A stretch of 21,650 nt of DNA, taken from positions 17,194-38,843 of the forward strand of contig RQSC01000554.1 of the NCBI GenBank assembly GCA_013416795.1. The letters run 5' to 3'. Of this stretch, positions 7,930 to 16,066 are shown piece after piece. Each line of letters starts with the position of its first letter. The first letter of the stretch is position 1. The translations under genes and the position numbers were made by a program. The notes under the pieces were generated by a model that did no database searches, was not told the DNA's origin, and saw nothing but the letters and a program-made list of their open reading frames with translations. The DNA is from Prasinococcaceae sp. CCMP 1430 (taxonomy: Eukaryota > Prasinodermophyta > Palmophyllophyceae > Prasinococcales > Prasinococcaceae).

Positions 7930-8298
7930 CCGCCAACACCACCCACCCACCTCACCACCCTCACCAGAACAGGCGCCGCCCGTCGCGTGCCAGGTTTGCG
8001 GCTGCCCGCACAACAACGACCTGGGCAGCCTCCGACCCGAGTGCCATCAACGCTGTTCAGGGTCTCGCTCGAGGCGCCTTCCACGCAGTCGGGTGTCATC
8101 CTCCCTCCCCGACGGCGAGGCGCGACGCTTTGGCCAGCGCTGCTCATGGCACTTCCATTCGCTCCAGTCACCTTCGAAGGTTCGCTCCCCGTCGCCGCTC
8201 CCCGCGCCAAAGCGTGGCATCCACAGGGCGATAGCTGCCGCGGCGACGGCGCCCTCCCCGCGCGGGCGGCGCCGCCGGCGCAGCGACGCTCGCCCCCC
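7930..8298 (+). repeat. Dispersed repeat copy R1 with SBP-box-like remnant
   Basis: The copy starts with a leader of CACC-type repeats ending CTCACCAGAACAGGCG (7937-7978) and continues into a body shared with R3 and R4. On the + strand the body reads CQVCGCPHNNDLGSLRPECH from 7988. After a frame change it reads [14 protein letters not shown] at about 8122-8163. These resemble the first zinc site and the RFCQQCSxFH signature of SBP-box DNA-binding domains. The frame is broken, so this is at best a pseudogene fragment. It ends in a C-run and CA repeat near 8290. Confidence 0.7.
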
Positions 8299-8335
8299 CC
8301 ACACACACACCGCCGCCGCCGCCACCACCACCCAC

Positions 8336-8550
8336 CCCCGCGCACACCGCCACCACCACCCACCCACCTCACCACCCTCACCAGAACAGGCGCGCGCGCG
8401 CGCCTGCTCCGAAACATTCGGACGCCTCGGCGCGCTCCCCGTCGCCGCTCCCCGCGCCAAAGCGTGGCATCCACAGGGCGATAGCTGCCGCGGCGACGGC
8501 GCCCTGCCCGCGCGGGCGGCGCCGCCGACGCAGCGACGCTCGCCCCCCCC
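8336..8550 (+). repeat. Dispersed repeat copy R2 (internally deleted)
   Basis: R2 has the same CACC leader ending CTCACCAGAACAGGCG (to about 8393). It then jumps past a short GC-alternating spacer to the 3' part of the body, GCGCTCCCCGTCGCCGCTCC onward, and the same tail as R1. The zinc-signature part is missing. Confidence 0.75.
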
Positions 8551-8722
8551 CCAGCGCACGGCGCCCCGACGTCCAAGACGCCGTCGGCGACGAGCGCCGC
8601 AGCCGCGTCGCGGAGCGCCGGCGGTGTTGCCGCCGTGCGCGCGTCGGGTTCCTCGCCTCCCGAGCGCCCTCCGCATAAACCTCGCACCCAAGAGGTGTGG
8701 CAGCGCGCTGACCAGATCGCAC

Positions 8723-8958
8723 GGGCGCCTCCAGCGAGAGCTGCGCGGCGCCGCGGCCTGTAGGCGCGGCCTGCGGCGCATCCGGAGCGACGTCCAGCCG
8801 ACCCAGTTCGGATCCAGATCGAAGCGGGCGCCTCCAGCGAGAGCTGCGCGGCGCCGCGGCCTGCAGGCGCGGCCTGCGGCGCGTCGCTCCGTCCAGCCGA
8901 CCCAGTTCGGATCCAGATCGAAGCGGGCGCCTCCAGCGAGAGCTGCGCGGCGCCGCGC
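8723..8958. repeat. About 100-bp tandem array, 2.3 copies
   Basis: Units start at 8723, 8826 and 8925 with GGGCGCCTCCAGCGAGAGCT. The first two end in CAGTTCGGATCCAGATCGAA. They differ by a 4-bp indel and scattered substitutions. The third is cut after about 34 bases. No coding role is apparent. Confidence 0.88.
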
Positions 8959-9600
8959 CCGCGCCCTGCTGCGCGCGCGCAACATGTGGCACGCCCGGGG
9001 TGGCAGCGCGCCAGAGCACCCGCCCCAACGCGCGCCCAGCGCCAAAAAACAAACAAAAAAAAAAGCCAACCATAACAAAAACAAGCCACGCGCGCTCGTC
9101 TAGTGGCCGGGCGCCACACAGGACGAGCTGCCGCGGCGACGGCGCCCTCCCCGCGCGGGCGGCAGCGCGCGGCGCGCGCGCGAGCACACGCCGGGCGCCG
9201 CCGCCGCGCAAAAAACGCGACCTCAAAAAAAAAAAAAAAGGTTGGGTTCGTATGAACAAGTGCGCTATGCATTTTTAAACGGCGTATCAAATTGCACGGC
9301 GTGAGGGAGGCTTTTTTAAAAAAGAATTGTGTCGATCTGAGAGCACCAAAAACCGTACAAAATGTTCATCAAAGAGACGGTGCGCTGCCCGCGTTGCCTG
9401 GTGGGGTTCCGCCCAAGCCACATCAAAACCAAACGCGACGGAGCCGTTGCAATGCGGATTCCTTTGGTATCATGCGGAAGCCAACGGGCACGCGCGCGCA
9501 ACACAAAAAAAAATCAAAAAAAAAACTTGTGGCCCTGGTCGCGCGCCGCACGAGCGCCTCCGACGTCCGTTTTTTCAAACCTCCTTCGGTTGGATCATTT
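8959..9600. other. A/T-rich tracts and GC islands, no gene seen
   Basis: The stretch mixes GC-rich segments with A-runs (9048-9064, 9226-9239, 9505-9525). The C-rich tail motif of the dispersed repeat recurs at about 9126-9170. I find no recognisable gene. Confidence 0.45.
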
Positions 9601-9619
9601 TTTTTTTTTTTTAAAGTCC

Positions 9620-9640
9620 TACCTGGTACCGTACCAGGTA
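9620..9640. repeat. Perfect inverted repeat, 10-bp arms
   Basis: The arm TACCTGGTAC (9620-9629) and its reverse complement (9631-9640) are separated by one base. It lies in an A/T-rich patch just after a T-run, 15 bases before a second palindrome. Confidence 0.9.
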
Positions 9641-9655
9641 CTGTAGTCTAGTATT

Positions 9656-9673
9656 TACTTGTACGTACAAGTA
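9656..9673. repeat. Perfect 18-bp palindrome
   Basis: TACTTGTACGTACAAGTA is identical to its own reverse complement. Together with the neighbouring inverted repeat it makes a GTAC-rich cluster in low-GC DNA between the kinase region and the GNAT gene. Confidence 0.92.
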
Positions 9674-9777
9674 CGTGACTTTTTTTGTTGTTGGGAAAGC
9701 ACGTGCATACTGTATGTTTGGGTATTTATGCTCGAAAATGAGAGGAAATGTTTTTTTTGTGGACTTTGGATAAGATG

Positions 9778-9890
9778 GGGGGGGGGGAGGTGGAGGCGTT
9801 CGAGAGGTTCTGCTAGGCTGACCTTCCCCCCACCACCTCACCTCCCCCCCTCCCCCCCTCCCCCCCCCCCCACCACACACACACACTTTG
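9778..9890. repeat. G-run and polypyrimidine/CA tract
   Basis: The tract consists of a run of ten or more G at about 9778-9787, then C-runs broken by T (9845-9871) and a short CA repeat (9873-9885). This is low-complexity DNA just upstream of the gap at 9960. Confidence 0.85.
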
Positions 9891-9960
9891 CGTCCCCGCC
9901 TCCTCCTTCTCCCGGGAGAGAGCCTGTCCTCGCGGTCCTCCGCGCCACAGCGCGCGGCCN

Positions 9961-10457
9961 TGCCGCCGCCTGCCCCCGCACGAAATCGACCACGTTCCCG
10001 AGCGCCGCCGCGTCGGTCTGAGTGCTGGTCGGCGCTGAGCGCGGGGGACGGGCGCTGCGGCCGCCTCCTGCTCACCTGCGCGAACGAGCAAGGGAGCGTC
10101 GTCGGCGCGCTCGCCGCGACCGCGGCCGACGGCGAAGCGTTCGTGCACCTCGTCGCCGCCGCCCCGCGTGGAGAGGGCGTGGGCTCGTCGCTGCTCGCGG
10201 CCGCAGAGGGCGAGTGCGCGGCCGCGGGCGCGCGCACGATGCGTTTGCGTGCGCTCGACGCCCGGCTGGAGCGCTACTACGCGCGCCGTGGCTACACCCG
10301 CGATGCGAGCCCGCTCGCCACTCTCGACGGCGCTCTGACGGCCGCCGTGCGCGCCGTTGGCTCCGCTGTCGGATGGGAGGGCGCCGACGGCCTCGCCGCC
10401 GAGGGCTGCTACATGGAGAAATCTCTGGCCGAGGCATCGACGGACGCTGGCGGGTGA
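9961..10457 (+). CDS. GNAT-family N-acetyltransferase, N-terminus missing
   Basis: This protein would transfer an acetyl group from acetyl-CoA to an amine. Its substrate cannot be told from sequence. The open frame enters directly from the N at 9960 and ends with TGA at 10455-10457, about 165 residues. The GNAT core is clear. VVGALAATAADG is the strand 2-3 region, and VHLVAAAPRGEGVGSSLL is strand 4 plus the acetyl-CoA loop with the R-x-x-G-x-G pattern. These are followed by helix 3 (AAAEGECAAAGA), strand 5 (MRLRAL) and the ERYYARRGY helix that closes the fold. Codon choice is strongly GC3. A C-terminal extension of about 45 residues follows. The start and the first strand lie in the gap. The gene is convergent with the NTF2-like gene, with about 205 bases between stops. 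Confidence 0.85.
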
Positions 10458-10662
10458 CGCAGGACACGCGTGCCACCGCCGGCGCTGCCACGAGCACGCG
10501 CCGCAAATGTTGTAAATATGTTGATGTACACATGGGCGAGGGGAAGTGGACTATCCGCGCGCGGCCTCGGGGGGGCTTGCTATCGGGCGGCGGCGCATGG
10601 TACTGCGGGCGCTACCGCTGCCGCGTGGGTCGACCACATCGGCGGCCCGTCTGCCCTCGCGC

Positions 10663-11844
10663 TCAGTCGTTCCGCTGGAACAGCTGGCCGAACGCGCGGA
10701 AGAAGCGGAAACGCAGGGAGGGCTTGTATGGCTGGGCCTCGGGGAAGGGAAGCGGCTTGCCAATCGCGTAGAGGATCCCGAACAGCGCGCTGAGGCCGCC
10801 GCTGTTGCCCTGCGTGCGGTCGGCGACGTAGCCGGTCGTGAATTTGGTCACCTTGCCCTCGCTGTCGAATGTGACGCTCGAGACGGTGGGCGGAAGCTCG
10901 ACGACCTTACCGGTGGCCTCGAAAGAAGCCAGCTTGCCGGTGTGCGTGCCCTACGCGCGCGCGAGCCGCGCGGTCAGCGAGGGGGTGTGCGTCGGCGTCG
11001 GCGCCCGCGCAACGCGGTCAGGCAAAACGACAGGCCCATCGATACGCTCAGCGTGTGCGAGGGCAGCACTGCGCACCTTGAAGCGCGACATGAACCACAC
11101 GCAGTTGGGCACCAGCGGGTCGACGGTCATCCCGAAGGTGTTCTCCTGCTTGTCAGGAAAGGCGTCCTCGAAGCCGAAGCTATTTGTGTTCAGCTCGCGC
11201 CGAGGCAGGCGGCGCGGCCAGTCATGTCAGCGCTGCGCGTGCACTTGCAGGTCCGCGACATCTGGGGGAACTCGAAGAGCGCGCGCGCGCGCGCGACACG
11301 CGAGCACATACCTCGTGACTGCGCGCAGGAACGCGTCCTTAGGCAGCGGGCCGACCACCGGCGCGATGAACTCGAACGAGTCGGCTGCGAGCGCGTGGCG
11401 TGCGTTCGAGCGTGCGCTCGCTGGGGTCAGAGCTGCTGCGCGCGATGCTGAAGCGCGGGGAGGAGGCCAGGGGGAAAGGGGGAGCGGAGCGACAGAGGGG
11501 TGGTGGCGGGTGCGTGCGAGCAGGCGCGCCGCGCGACCGCCCGCCCGCGATCGCTCGCACGCACCCAGCAACGATGGGTCATTCACTCCCTGCTGCGCGG
11601 CGTTGAACGCCACCGCCATCTCCAGCAGCGCCTCGTCCGAGAAGTCCGACGCCGTCACCGTTGACACGGCGGCCCCCGGGGCGGGGGCCGCCGCGCGGGC
11701 CGCCGCGCGAATCACCGCAATGCTCTTTTCAGCGCCCCTCCGGCGCACTGCCCCCACCCGCGGCGGCGGCGCACTCACTGGTTCGAACGCGGCGAGCGGA
11801 GCGCACTTCGAACCTCCCCCGGGCTCGCCACCACAAACCCCGGT
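10663..11844 (-). CDS. NTF2/SnoaL-like fold protein, four exons
   Basis: The coding exons are 11565-11844 (5' edge open), 11312-11384, 11077-11179 and 10663-10950, with stop TGA at 10663-10665. The introns are 11385-11564, 11180-11311 and 10951-11076. All are GT-AG (GTGCGT...GCAG, GTATGT...AATAG, GTGCGC...CGTAG), and the phases agree (1, 2, 0). The joined product of about 247 residues contains FEFIAPVVGPLPKDAF, then AFPDKQ, VDPLVPNCVWF, GTHTGKL, FTTGYVADRTQGNSGGL and FGILYAIGKPLPFPEAQP. I recognise this layout from uncharacterised NTF2-like (SnoaL-like) proteins of algae; the ligand or reaction is unknown. The first exon opens after an in-frame TAG at 11845-11847 with no ATG before the conserved part, so another 5' exon probably exists upstream. 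The N-terminal 70 residues are Ala/Pro-rich and could be a targeting peptide. Confidence 0.8.
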
Positions 11845-12029
11845 CTATCAGAACCAACCCGCGATAGACCAGCGTATTTCTCAGTCACTCGGGTCATCTC
11901 TCACCGAAGACACCGGGTCTGCGCGTGGCCACAAGAAACCCCGGTCTCTCAGAACCAAACCGCGATGGACCAGGGATTACCTCAGTCACTCGGGTCATCT
12001 CTCACCGAAGAGACCGGGTCTGTGCGTGG
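11831..12029. repeat. 98/101-bp tandem duplication
   Basis: Copies at 11831-11928 and 11929-12029 both run from CCACAA through AACCCCGGTCT and CTCGGGTCATCTCTCACCGA to TGCGTGG. A third copy starts (CCACAAGG, 12030) and stops. The array covers the presumed 5' region of the NTF2-like gene. In copy 1, GGTCTATC (11842-11849) and GATAGACC (11863-11870) form a perfect 8-bp stem. In copy 2 the equivalent stem has two mismatches. Confidence 0.92.
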
Positions 12030-12523
12030 CCACAAGGCCTCGCGCGGAGGTGTTTTTTGCGCTCCCGTTGGTACTTTGGACATGATTTTAGATTATACAA
12101 TGTCTCATGGCGGGAGTGCGGGCGGCTCGCGCGCGCCACACGGCGCACGCCGGGCGGGCGGGGCGGCGACTCCCACATACAGTTACAAGACCATATCATC
12201 ATAAACCCTAATACTACACCCCAAAACCCAACCGTATCCGTTGGGGCGATGACGTGGCGCGCTGCCCGTTCGTCGATGGTCTATCGCTACCGGTTAGGGG
12301 ACGACGAGGGTTAAGGGTGAAATGGTGGATAGGGTCTGGTGCGGCCGGCGAGCGCGAGCGAGAGCCGGCGAGTACGCGCGCGTACGCGTGGGTGCGTGCG
12401 CGCGTGGGTGCGTGCGTGGGGACTCGACCAGCCGTACCAGGTGTCACGTACAGAGCTTACAACGGGCGGTCCGGTGCAGGAGGGCGACGCGCGTGTCGTC
12501 TACCTCCGCCTGCGGCCTCTCGC
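12030..12523. other. Intergenic between NTF2-like and rhomboid-like genes
   Basis: No gene is seen. The stretch holds telomere-like scraps (AAACCCTAATACT at about 12204, TTAGGGG at 12295, GGGTTAAGGG at 12310) and a GTGCGTGCG simple repeat at 12385-12420. It contains the 3' flank of the rhomboid-like gene and the likely 5' flank of the NTF2-like gene. Confidence 0.5.
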
Positions 12524-13723
12524 CTAGACCGCGTCCACCGGGCCATCGTCGCCTCGGGCCTGCGAGCGCCGCTCCGCAGCTGCCAGGGCGGCTGCTCGAA
12601 CGTCCTCGGTCGCCGTCGCCGGCGGCGGCGGCGATGCCGGTGCCTGGGCGCCCTTGGGCGCACGTGAGCGCGGCGGCACATCGGAAGCGTGCGCGCCGCC
12701 GCCGCTAGGGGCGCCACTGCCGCCGCCGCTGTCGCCCAGACGGCGGCTAGGCCCACGGAAGGACTTGCTCGCACCGCTTGGCACGTGCTCGCCAATGCCA
12801 CCCACCGCGCCGCTGCCCGTGCGATGCATGAGCGTGCTTAGGAAGCCGCCGGTGCTGCCACTGCTATTGCTTCCTGCTCCGTTGCCGCCGCTCATGAAGG
12901 TTGGCAGCAGCAGCGTTCCGTCACCGGCCCCAGCAGCTTCGGATGCTGCGACGAAGCCCGGTCGGGACGCGATCTCCCGAAGCCGCGGGTGCGCACCCTC
13001 CAGCTCGCCGAGCTTTGCCGCCGAGGGCATGATGTGTCGAAGCGCTCCTGCGTGATAGCAGTACCCGATCGCCATGGAAATGCCGTCGTACAGGGGGTTG
13101 CCTCCGAGGATAAACATGACCAGGAGCAGGAGCAGAGGGTACAGTCGTTTGTCGACGTCGAACAGGCCACAGAAGGACAGCCGCTGTTGCGGGGCGCGCA
13201 GCACCATCACGACGAGCACAGCCAACAAAAACGGCAGCAACCCGCCCTGCGCGCGCGAAGCCGCCGCCGCGGTGCCCGTCGCGTCGTGGCTTGGCGACGA
13301 GCATGGCGCGAACTCAGAGGGCGCGCTCGCGCTGAACCCGCTCCCCGCCGCGAGGAGTGCGCTCGCCGCAGCCAGGTAACTTGTGTTGACCACCACGCTA
13401 TGGCCGAGGATGAATACCAGCAGCCCAAACGAGCCCAGTTCCCTCTCGAAACCTGCGAGCAGCTTGTGCACGAGGTAGCACACCAGCGCGGTCTCGATGA
13501 CGCCGCGCGGCGCCAGAAAGGAAGTGGCGAGCCTCCACAGGCCGCCACGCAGCACGAACGCCGGGCAGAAGGACAGCAGCCAGGGAAGCACGGGCACTAA
13601 GAGGGTGACGACGCACCCGACGACGTGCCACACGAAGAGCGCTCGGCAGAGCAGCGGCAGGCCTGCGAGCGCGCGCTCAGCGACGGCCGCCGCCGCGGGC
13701 GCTGGCGCACCCTCCGAGCTCAT
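12524..13723 (-). CDS. Rhomboid-like multi-pass membrane protein
   Basis: The frame starts at ATG 13723 (MSSEGAPAP) and stops with TAG at 12524-12526, 399 residues with no intron. A longer open frame reaches 13891 but runs into dispersed-repeat sequence, so I chose the inner ATG. About six hydrophobic segments are seen: near residues 25-50, 73-92, 97-122, 161-178, 193-210 and 213-228. RGGLWRLATSFL follows the first and FERELGSFGLL follows the second. The WR block and the E-R-x-x-G-S block resemble the rhomboid-like/derlin/UBAC2 group. No GxSG serine motif is visible (the segment reads GHSVVVN), so protease activity is unlikely. The last 150 residues are Gly/Ser/Pro-rich and probably disordered. 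A role in ER membrane protein quality control would fit the group but is inference. Confidence 0.75.
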   Translation of the reverse strand: MSSEGAPAPAAAAVAERALAGLPLLCRALFVWHVVGCVVTLLVPVLPWLLSFCPAFVLRGGLWRLATSFLAPRGVIETALVCYLVHKLLAGFERELGSFGLLVFILGHSVVVNTSYLAAASALLAAGSGFSASAPSEFAPCSSPSHDATGTAAAASRAQGGLLPFLLAVLVVMVLRAPQQRLSFCGLFDVDKRLYPLLLLLVMFILGGNPLYDGISMAIGYCYHAGALRHIMPSAAKLGELEGAHPRLREIASRPGFVAASEAAGAGDGTLLLPTFMSGGNGAGSNSSGSTGGFLSTLMHRTGSGAVGGIGEHVPSGASKSFRGPSRRLGDSGGGSGAPSGGGAHASDVPPRSRAPKGAQAPASPPPPATATEDVRAAALAAAERRSQARGDDGPVDAV

Positions 13724-13762
13724 CTCGCGCCCCGCGCCCCTTTTCCGCGCTCGCGCGCACCC

Positions 13763-14090
13763 GCGCACACCACCTCCACCACCCACCCACCTCACCACCC
13801 TCACCAGAACAGGCGGCGCCCGTGCCCGTGCCAGGTCGTCAGGTGCCCGCACAAGAACGACCTGAGCAGCCTCCGACCCGAGTGCCACCAACGCTGTTCA
13901 GGGTCTCTCTCGAGGCGCGTTCCAAGCGGTCGGGTGTCATCCTCCCTCCCCGACAGCTGCTCGTGCGACGCTTTTGCCAGCGCTGCTCGTGGCACTTCCA
14001 TCCGCTCCGGTCGCCTTCGAAGGTTCGCTCCCCGTCGGCGCTCCCCGCGCCAAAGCGTGGCATCCACAGGGCGACAGCTGCTCGTGCGTG
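13763..14090 (+). repeat. Dispersed repeat copy R3 with SBP-box-like remnant
   Basis: This is the most complete copy. The CACC leader (13771-13813) is followed by the body. The + strand reads CQVVRCPHKNDLSSLRPECH from 13829. After one frame change it reads RVSLEARSK, then [14 protein letters not shown] (13966-14007). After another change it reads AFEGS. This order, a first Cys pair, a V-x-LE-x-ARSK stretch, RFCQxCSxxFH and FEG, follows the SBP-box zinc domain. Two frame changes and an extra His make it non-functional as read. It starts about 40 bases upstream of the rhomboid-like start, in the opposite direction. Confidence 0.7.
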
Positions 14091-14189
14091 ATTTGCCGCA
14101 CGCGCGCGGAGAGTCGCGAAGGCGCGACGCCGCAGGCGGGGTGCGGCCGCCTTGACGGCCGCGCGCGCCGCGCCCTGAAGGGGCGGCGC

Positions 14190-14433
14190 CCATCGCGTGC
14201 CAGGTCGTCGGCTGCCCGCACAAGGAGTGCCATCAACGCTGCTCAGGGTCTCGCTCGAGGCGCCTTCCACGCGGTCGGGTGTCATCCTCCCTCCCCGACA
14301 GCTGCTCGTGCGACGCTTTTGCCAGCGCTGCTCGTGGCACTTCCATCCGCTCCGGTCGCCTTCGAAGGTTCGCTCCCCGTCGGCGCTCCCCGCGCCAAAG
14401 CGTGGCATCCACAGGGCGACAGCTGCTCGTGCG
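14190..14433 (+). repeat. Dispersed repeat copy R4 with SBP-box-like remnant
   Basis: R4 has the same body as R3 without the CACC leader. A 24-bp in-phase deletion removes the residues equivalent to NDLSSLRP (reading CPHKECHQR). [14 protein letters not shown] is at 14311-14352. The frame change after CHQRCSG is the same as in R1 and R3, so it predates the copying. Confidence 0.7.
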
Positions 14434-14485
14434 ACGCTTTTGCCAGCGCTGCTCGTGGCACTTCCATTCGCTCCAGTCGCCTGCC
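14420..14485 (+). repeat. Dispersed repeat copy R5 (fragment)
   Basis: R5 holds only the GACAGCTGCTCGTGCGACGC part and the [14 protein letters not shown] signature (from 14432), directly joined to the 3' end of R4. This junction suggests tandem or unequal duplication within the repeat. Confidence 0.75.
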
Positions 14486-14778
14486 AGCGTGCTCAACCCC
14501 GGCAACGTGGACCGCACACAAGCCCGACGAGCACGCCGTGTGCATCGAAACGGACGGGCCCTGCAGGCCACGCACGTACGACAGCCGGCCACACGCCACG
14601 CTCGGGTCGAATGGCGTCACGGAAGCGGGAGGTTACGAGACTCGAGTCGCCGATATGCTACGAAGCGATGCAGCCAGCAACTGCCGATGCTGTGGGTCCA
14701 TCTGCGCCGCATCGGAGGATGCAAGCCTCGGCTGACCCTACCCACGGGCCGACCCAAGTCTCAACCAGCGCGGGCGAA
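14486..14778. other. No gene recognised
   Basis: This is unique sequence of mixed composition. A + frame ending at 14735 has less Arg/Pro bias than most frames nearby and ends with a Cys cluster (CRCCGSICAA). It has no clear start and no family I recognise. Confidence 0.4.
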
Positions 14779-14886
14779 GCCGCCGACGAGGCCACGCTCG
14801 CCGCCGACGAGGCCACGCTCGCACGCTCGCCGCCGACGAGGCCACGCTCGCCGCCGACGAGGCCACGCTCGCCGCCGACGAGGCCA
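14779..14886. repeat. 21-bp tandem array
   Basis: Five units of GCCGCCGACGAGGCCACGCT plus C, the last incomplete, with an extra 8 bp (GCACGCTC) after the second unit. In the + frame the first units read AADEATL before the 8-bp insertion shifts the frame. Confidence 0.92.
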
Positions 14887-15010
14887 CTTAGCTCGCCTGT
14901 CGAAACCAGCAGAGTCGGTGCGGGCAGCGGTGCTCCACGAAGCGTCGGAGGAGCTTTTTCCCACGTCTTGAGCCGTGTGCGTTCACACACGACGCCCCAG
15001 TGCATGCCGC

Positions 15011-15228
15011 GCGCTCTCGCTCTCGACGCCACAGCCGTAGCGGGGCAGGCCGCGCTCTCGCTCTCGACGCCACAGCCGTAGCGGGGCAGGCCGCGCTCTC
15101 GCTCTCGACGCCACAGCCGTCGCGGGGCAGGCCGCGCTCTCGCTCTCGACGCCACAGCCGTCGCGGGGGAGGCCGCGCTCTCGCTCTCGACGCCGCAGCC
15201 GTAGCGGGGCAGGCCGCGCTCTCGCTCG
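15011..15228. repeat. 41-bp tandem array, five copies plus a partial
   Basis: Units start at 15011, 15052, 15093, 15134 and 15175, each beginning GCGCTCTCGCTCTCGACGCC, with a sixth partial unit from 15216. The copies differ at only one to three positions. The period is not a multiple of three, so long frames through it are repeats of the same bases read in turn, not evidence of coding. Confidence 0.95.
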
Positions 15229-15263
15229 GCGCAGTAACACGGGTTAAGGGGGCTTCAAAACTT

Positions 15264-15842
15264 TTAAGAAGAAGAAGAAGACCCCCCCCCTTGGTTCTTC
15301 GCCCTCCTCGCGTCCTTCTTGCACGCAGCGCACTCGCGCTTGCCGCCGGCCACGCACCGCACGCACATCTCCTCTGTGTCCTTGTCGTCGTAGAGAATCT
15401 TGGCCATGGCCCGGCCGCCCTTCGTGCGCACCTTCCGCGCCGGGGTCGACCCATCCTTGCCCCCGACCGTATTGGGGACTGTGTAGTTTGCAGAATCGTA
15501 GATCACCCGCACCGCCTTGCCCGCATACGACATCCCGTTCGGCCAGTCGATCACCACGGGGCTTGCCACGGCCACCGACCCGCGCTCCACGTACTGCTTG
15601 ACGTCCACGGGTATCTCCGAGCGCTGGAAGATCGCGTGCGTCTCACGGCTGATCACACACCTCCGCTCGCGTTCATCCTCGGTCACCTTGCTCTCGAACT
15701 CCTTCTGGCTCCGGCGCGCGCGCTTGCTGCGGCGCGCTACGGGCTTGGCGACCTTCCCCGCCCGGTACACCACGCGATCAGCGAGCTCCGGACTGACGAT
15801 GACACCGCCCTTCGTGCTCAGCAGAATGCACAATAACAAAAC
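15264..15842 (-). CDS. Basic protein with Cys knuckle, 3' exon
   Basis: The frame opens after TAG at 15843-15845 and ends at TAA 15264-15266, about 192 residues. It has no early ATG, so it is probably a terminal exon with an acceptor near 15820-15845. The protein is rich in Lys/Arg, with a KVAKPVARRSKRARRSQKEF region about residues 29-48. A central part (about 75-130) looks like a small beta-rich fold (VVIDWPNGMSYAGKAVRVIY). Near the C-terminus is CVRCVAGGKRECAAC, a C-x2-C-x7-C-x2-C pattern that could bind zinc. It ends in Gly/Ser repeats encoded by a TCT-type run. I do not recognise the family. Nucleic-acid binding is a guess from charge and the knuckle. Confidence 0.55.
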   Translation of the reverse strand, partial: VLLLCILLSTKGGVIVSPELADRVVYRAGKVAKPVARRSKRARRSQKEFESKVTEDERERRCVISRETHAIFQRSEIPVDVKQYVERGSVAVASPVVIDWPNGMSYAGKAVRVIYDSANYTVPNTVGGKDGSTPARKVRTKGGRAMAKILYDDKDTEEMCVRCVAGGKRECAACKKDARRAKNQGGGSSSSS

Positions 15843-15877
15843 CTACCATCACCCCGTCCGGTAAAAAAAGTAACTCT

Positions 15878-15893
15878 TTCGTTTTGATATAAG
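15878..15893. promoter_or_regulatory. Repeated motif TTCGTTTTGATATAAG, copy 1
   Basis: This 16-nt string occurs exactly twice within 190 bases (also at 16051-16066). Its core GTTTTGATAT occurs a third time at 16125-16134. It lies about 35 bases beyond the 5' edge of the Cys-knuckle exon. A regulatory or repeat role is possible but untested. Confidence 0.35.
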
Positions 15894-16050
15894 GATAGGG
15901 TCTTACCCCAATGGCGCGTAAATTCATGTGCGATACGTCACTTCTAATCTGTGACGGCTGGGGTTATGACCAAACCGCAACTCGAAACCCGAAGCCCGGA
16001 AGCCCCGAACGGGGCGCCCGCGGACGCCCGCGCGCGCGGAATCGCGGCCA

Positions 16051-16066
16051 TTCGTTTTGATATAAG
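16051..16066. promoter_or_regulatory. Repeated motif TTCGTTTTGATATAAG, copy 2
   Basis: An exact second copy of the motif at 15878-15893. The flanking sequences are unrelated, so only the 16 nt are shared. Confidence 0.35.

Noticed and set aside
7350-9290. Minus-strand open frame of 646 codons running from the kinase through 2 kb of upstream DNA
   Set aside because: Only the part below about 7720 resembles a kinase. The rest crosses tandem arrays, dispersed repeats and A-runs in a GC-rich setting where stops are rare.
13724-13891. N-terminal extension of the rhomboid-like protein to an ATG at 13891
   Set aside because: The added residues are encoded by the dispersed repeat R3 and its CACC leader, which also occur elsewhere. 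ATG at 13723 gives a normal start before the first membrane segment.
14779-15228. Tandem arrays as a possible CRISPR array
   Set aside because: Units are directly joined with no unique spacers, and the host genes have introns, so this is eukaryotic tandem repeat.
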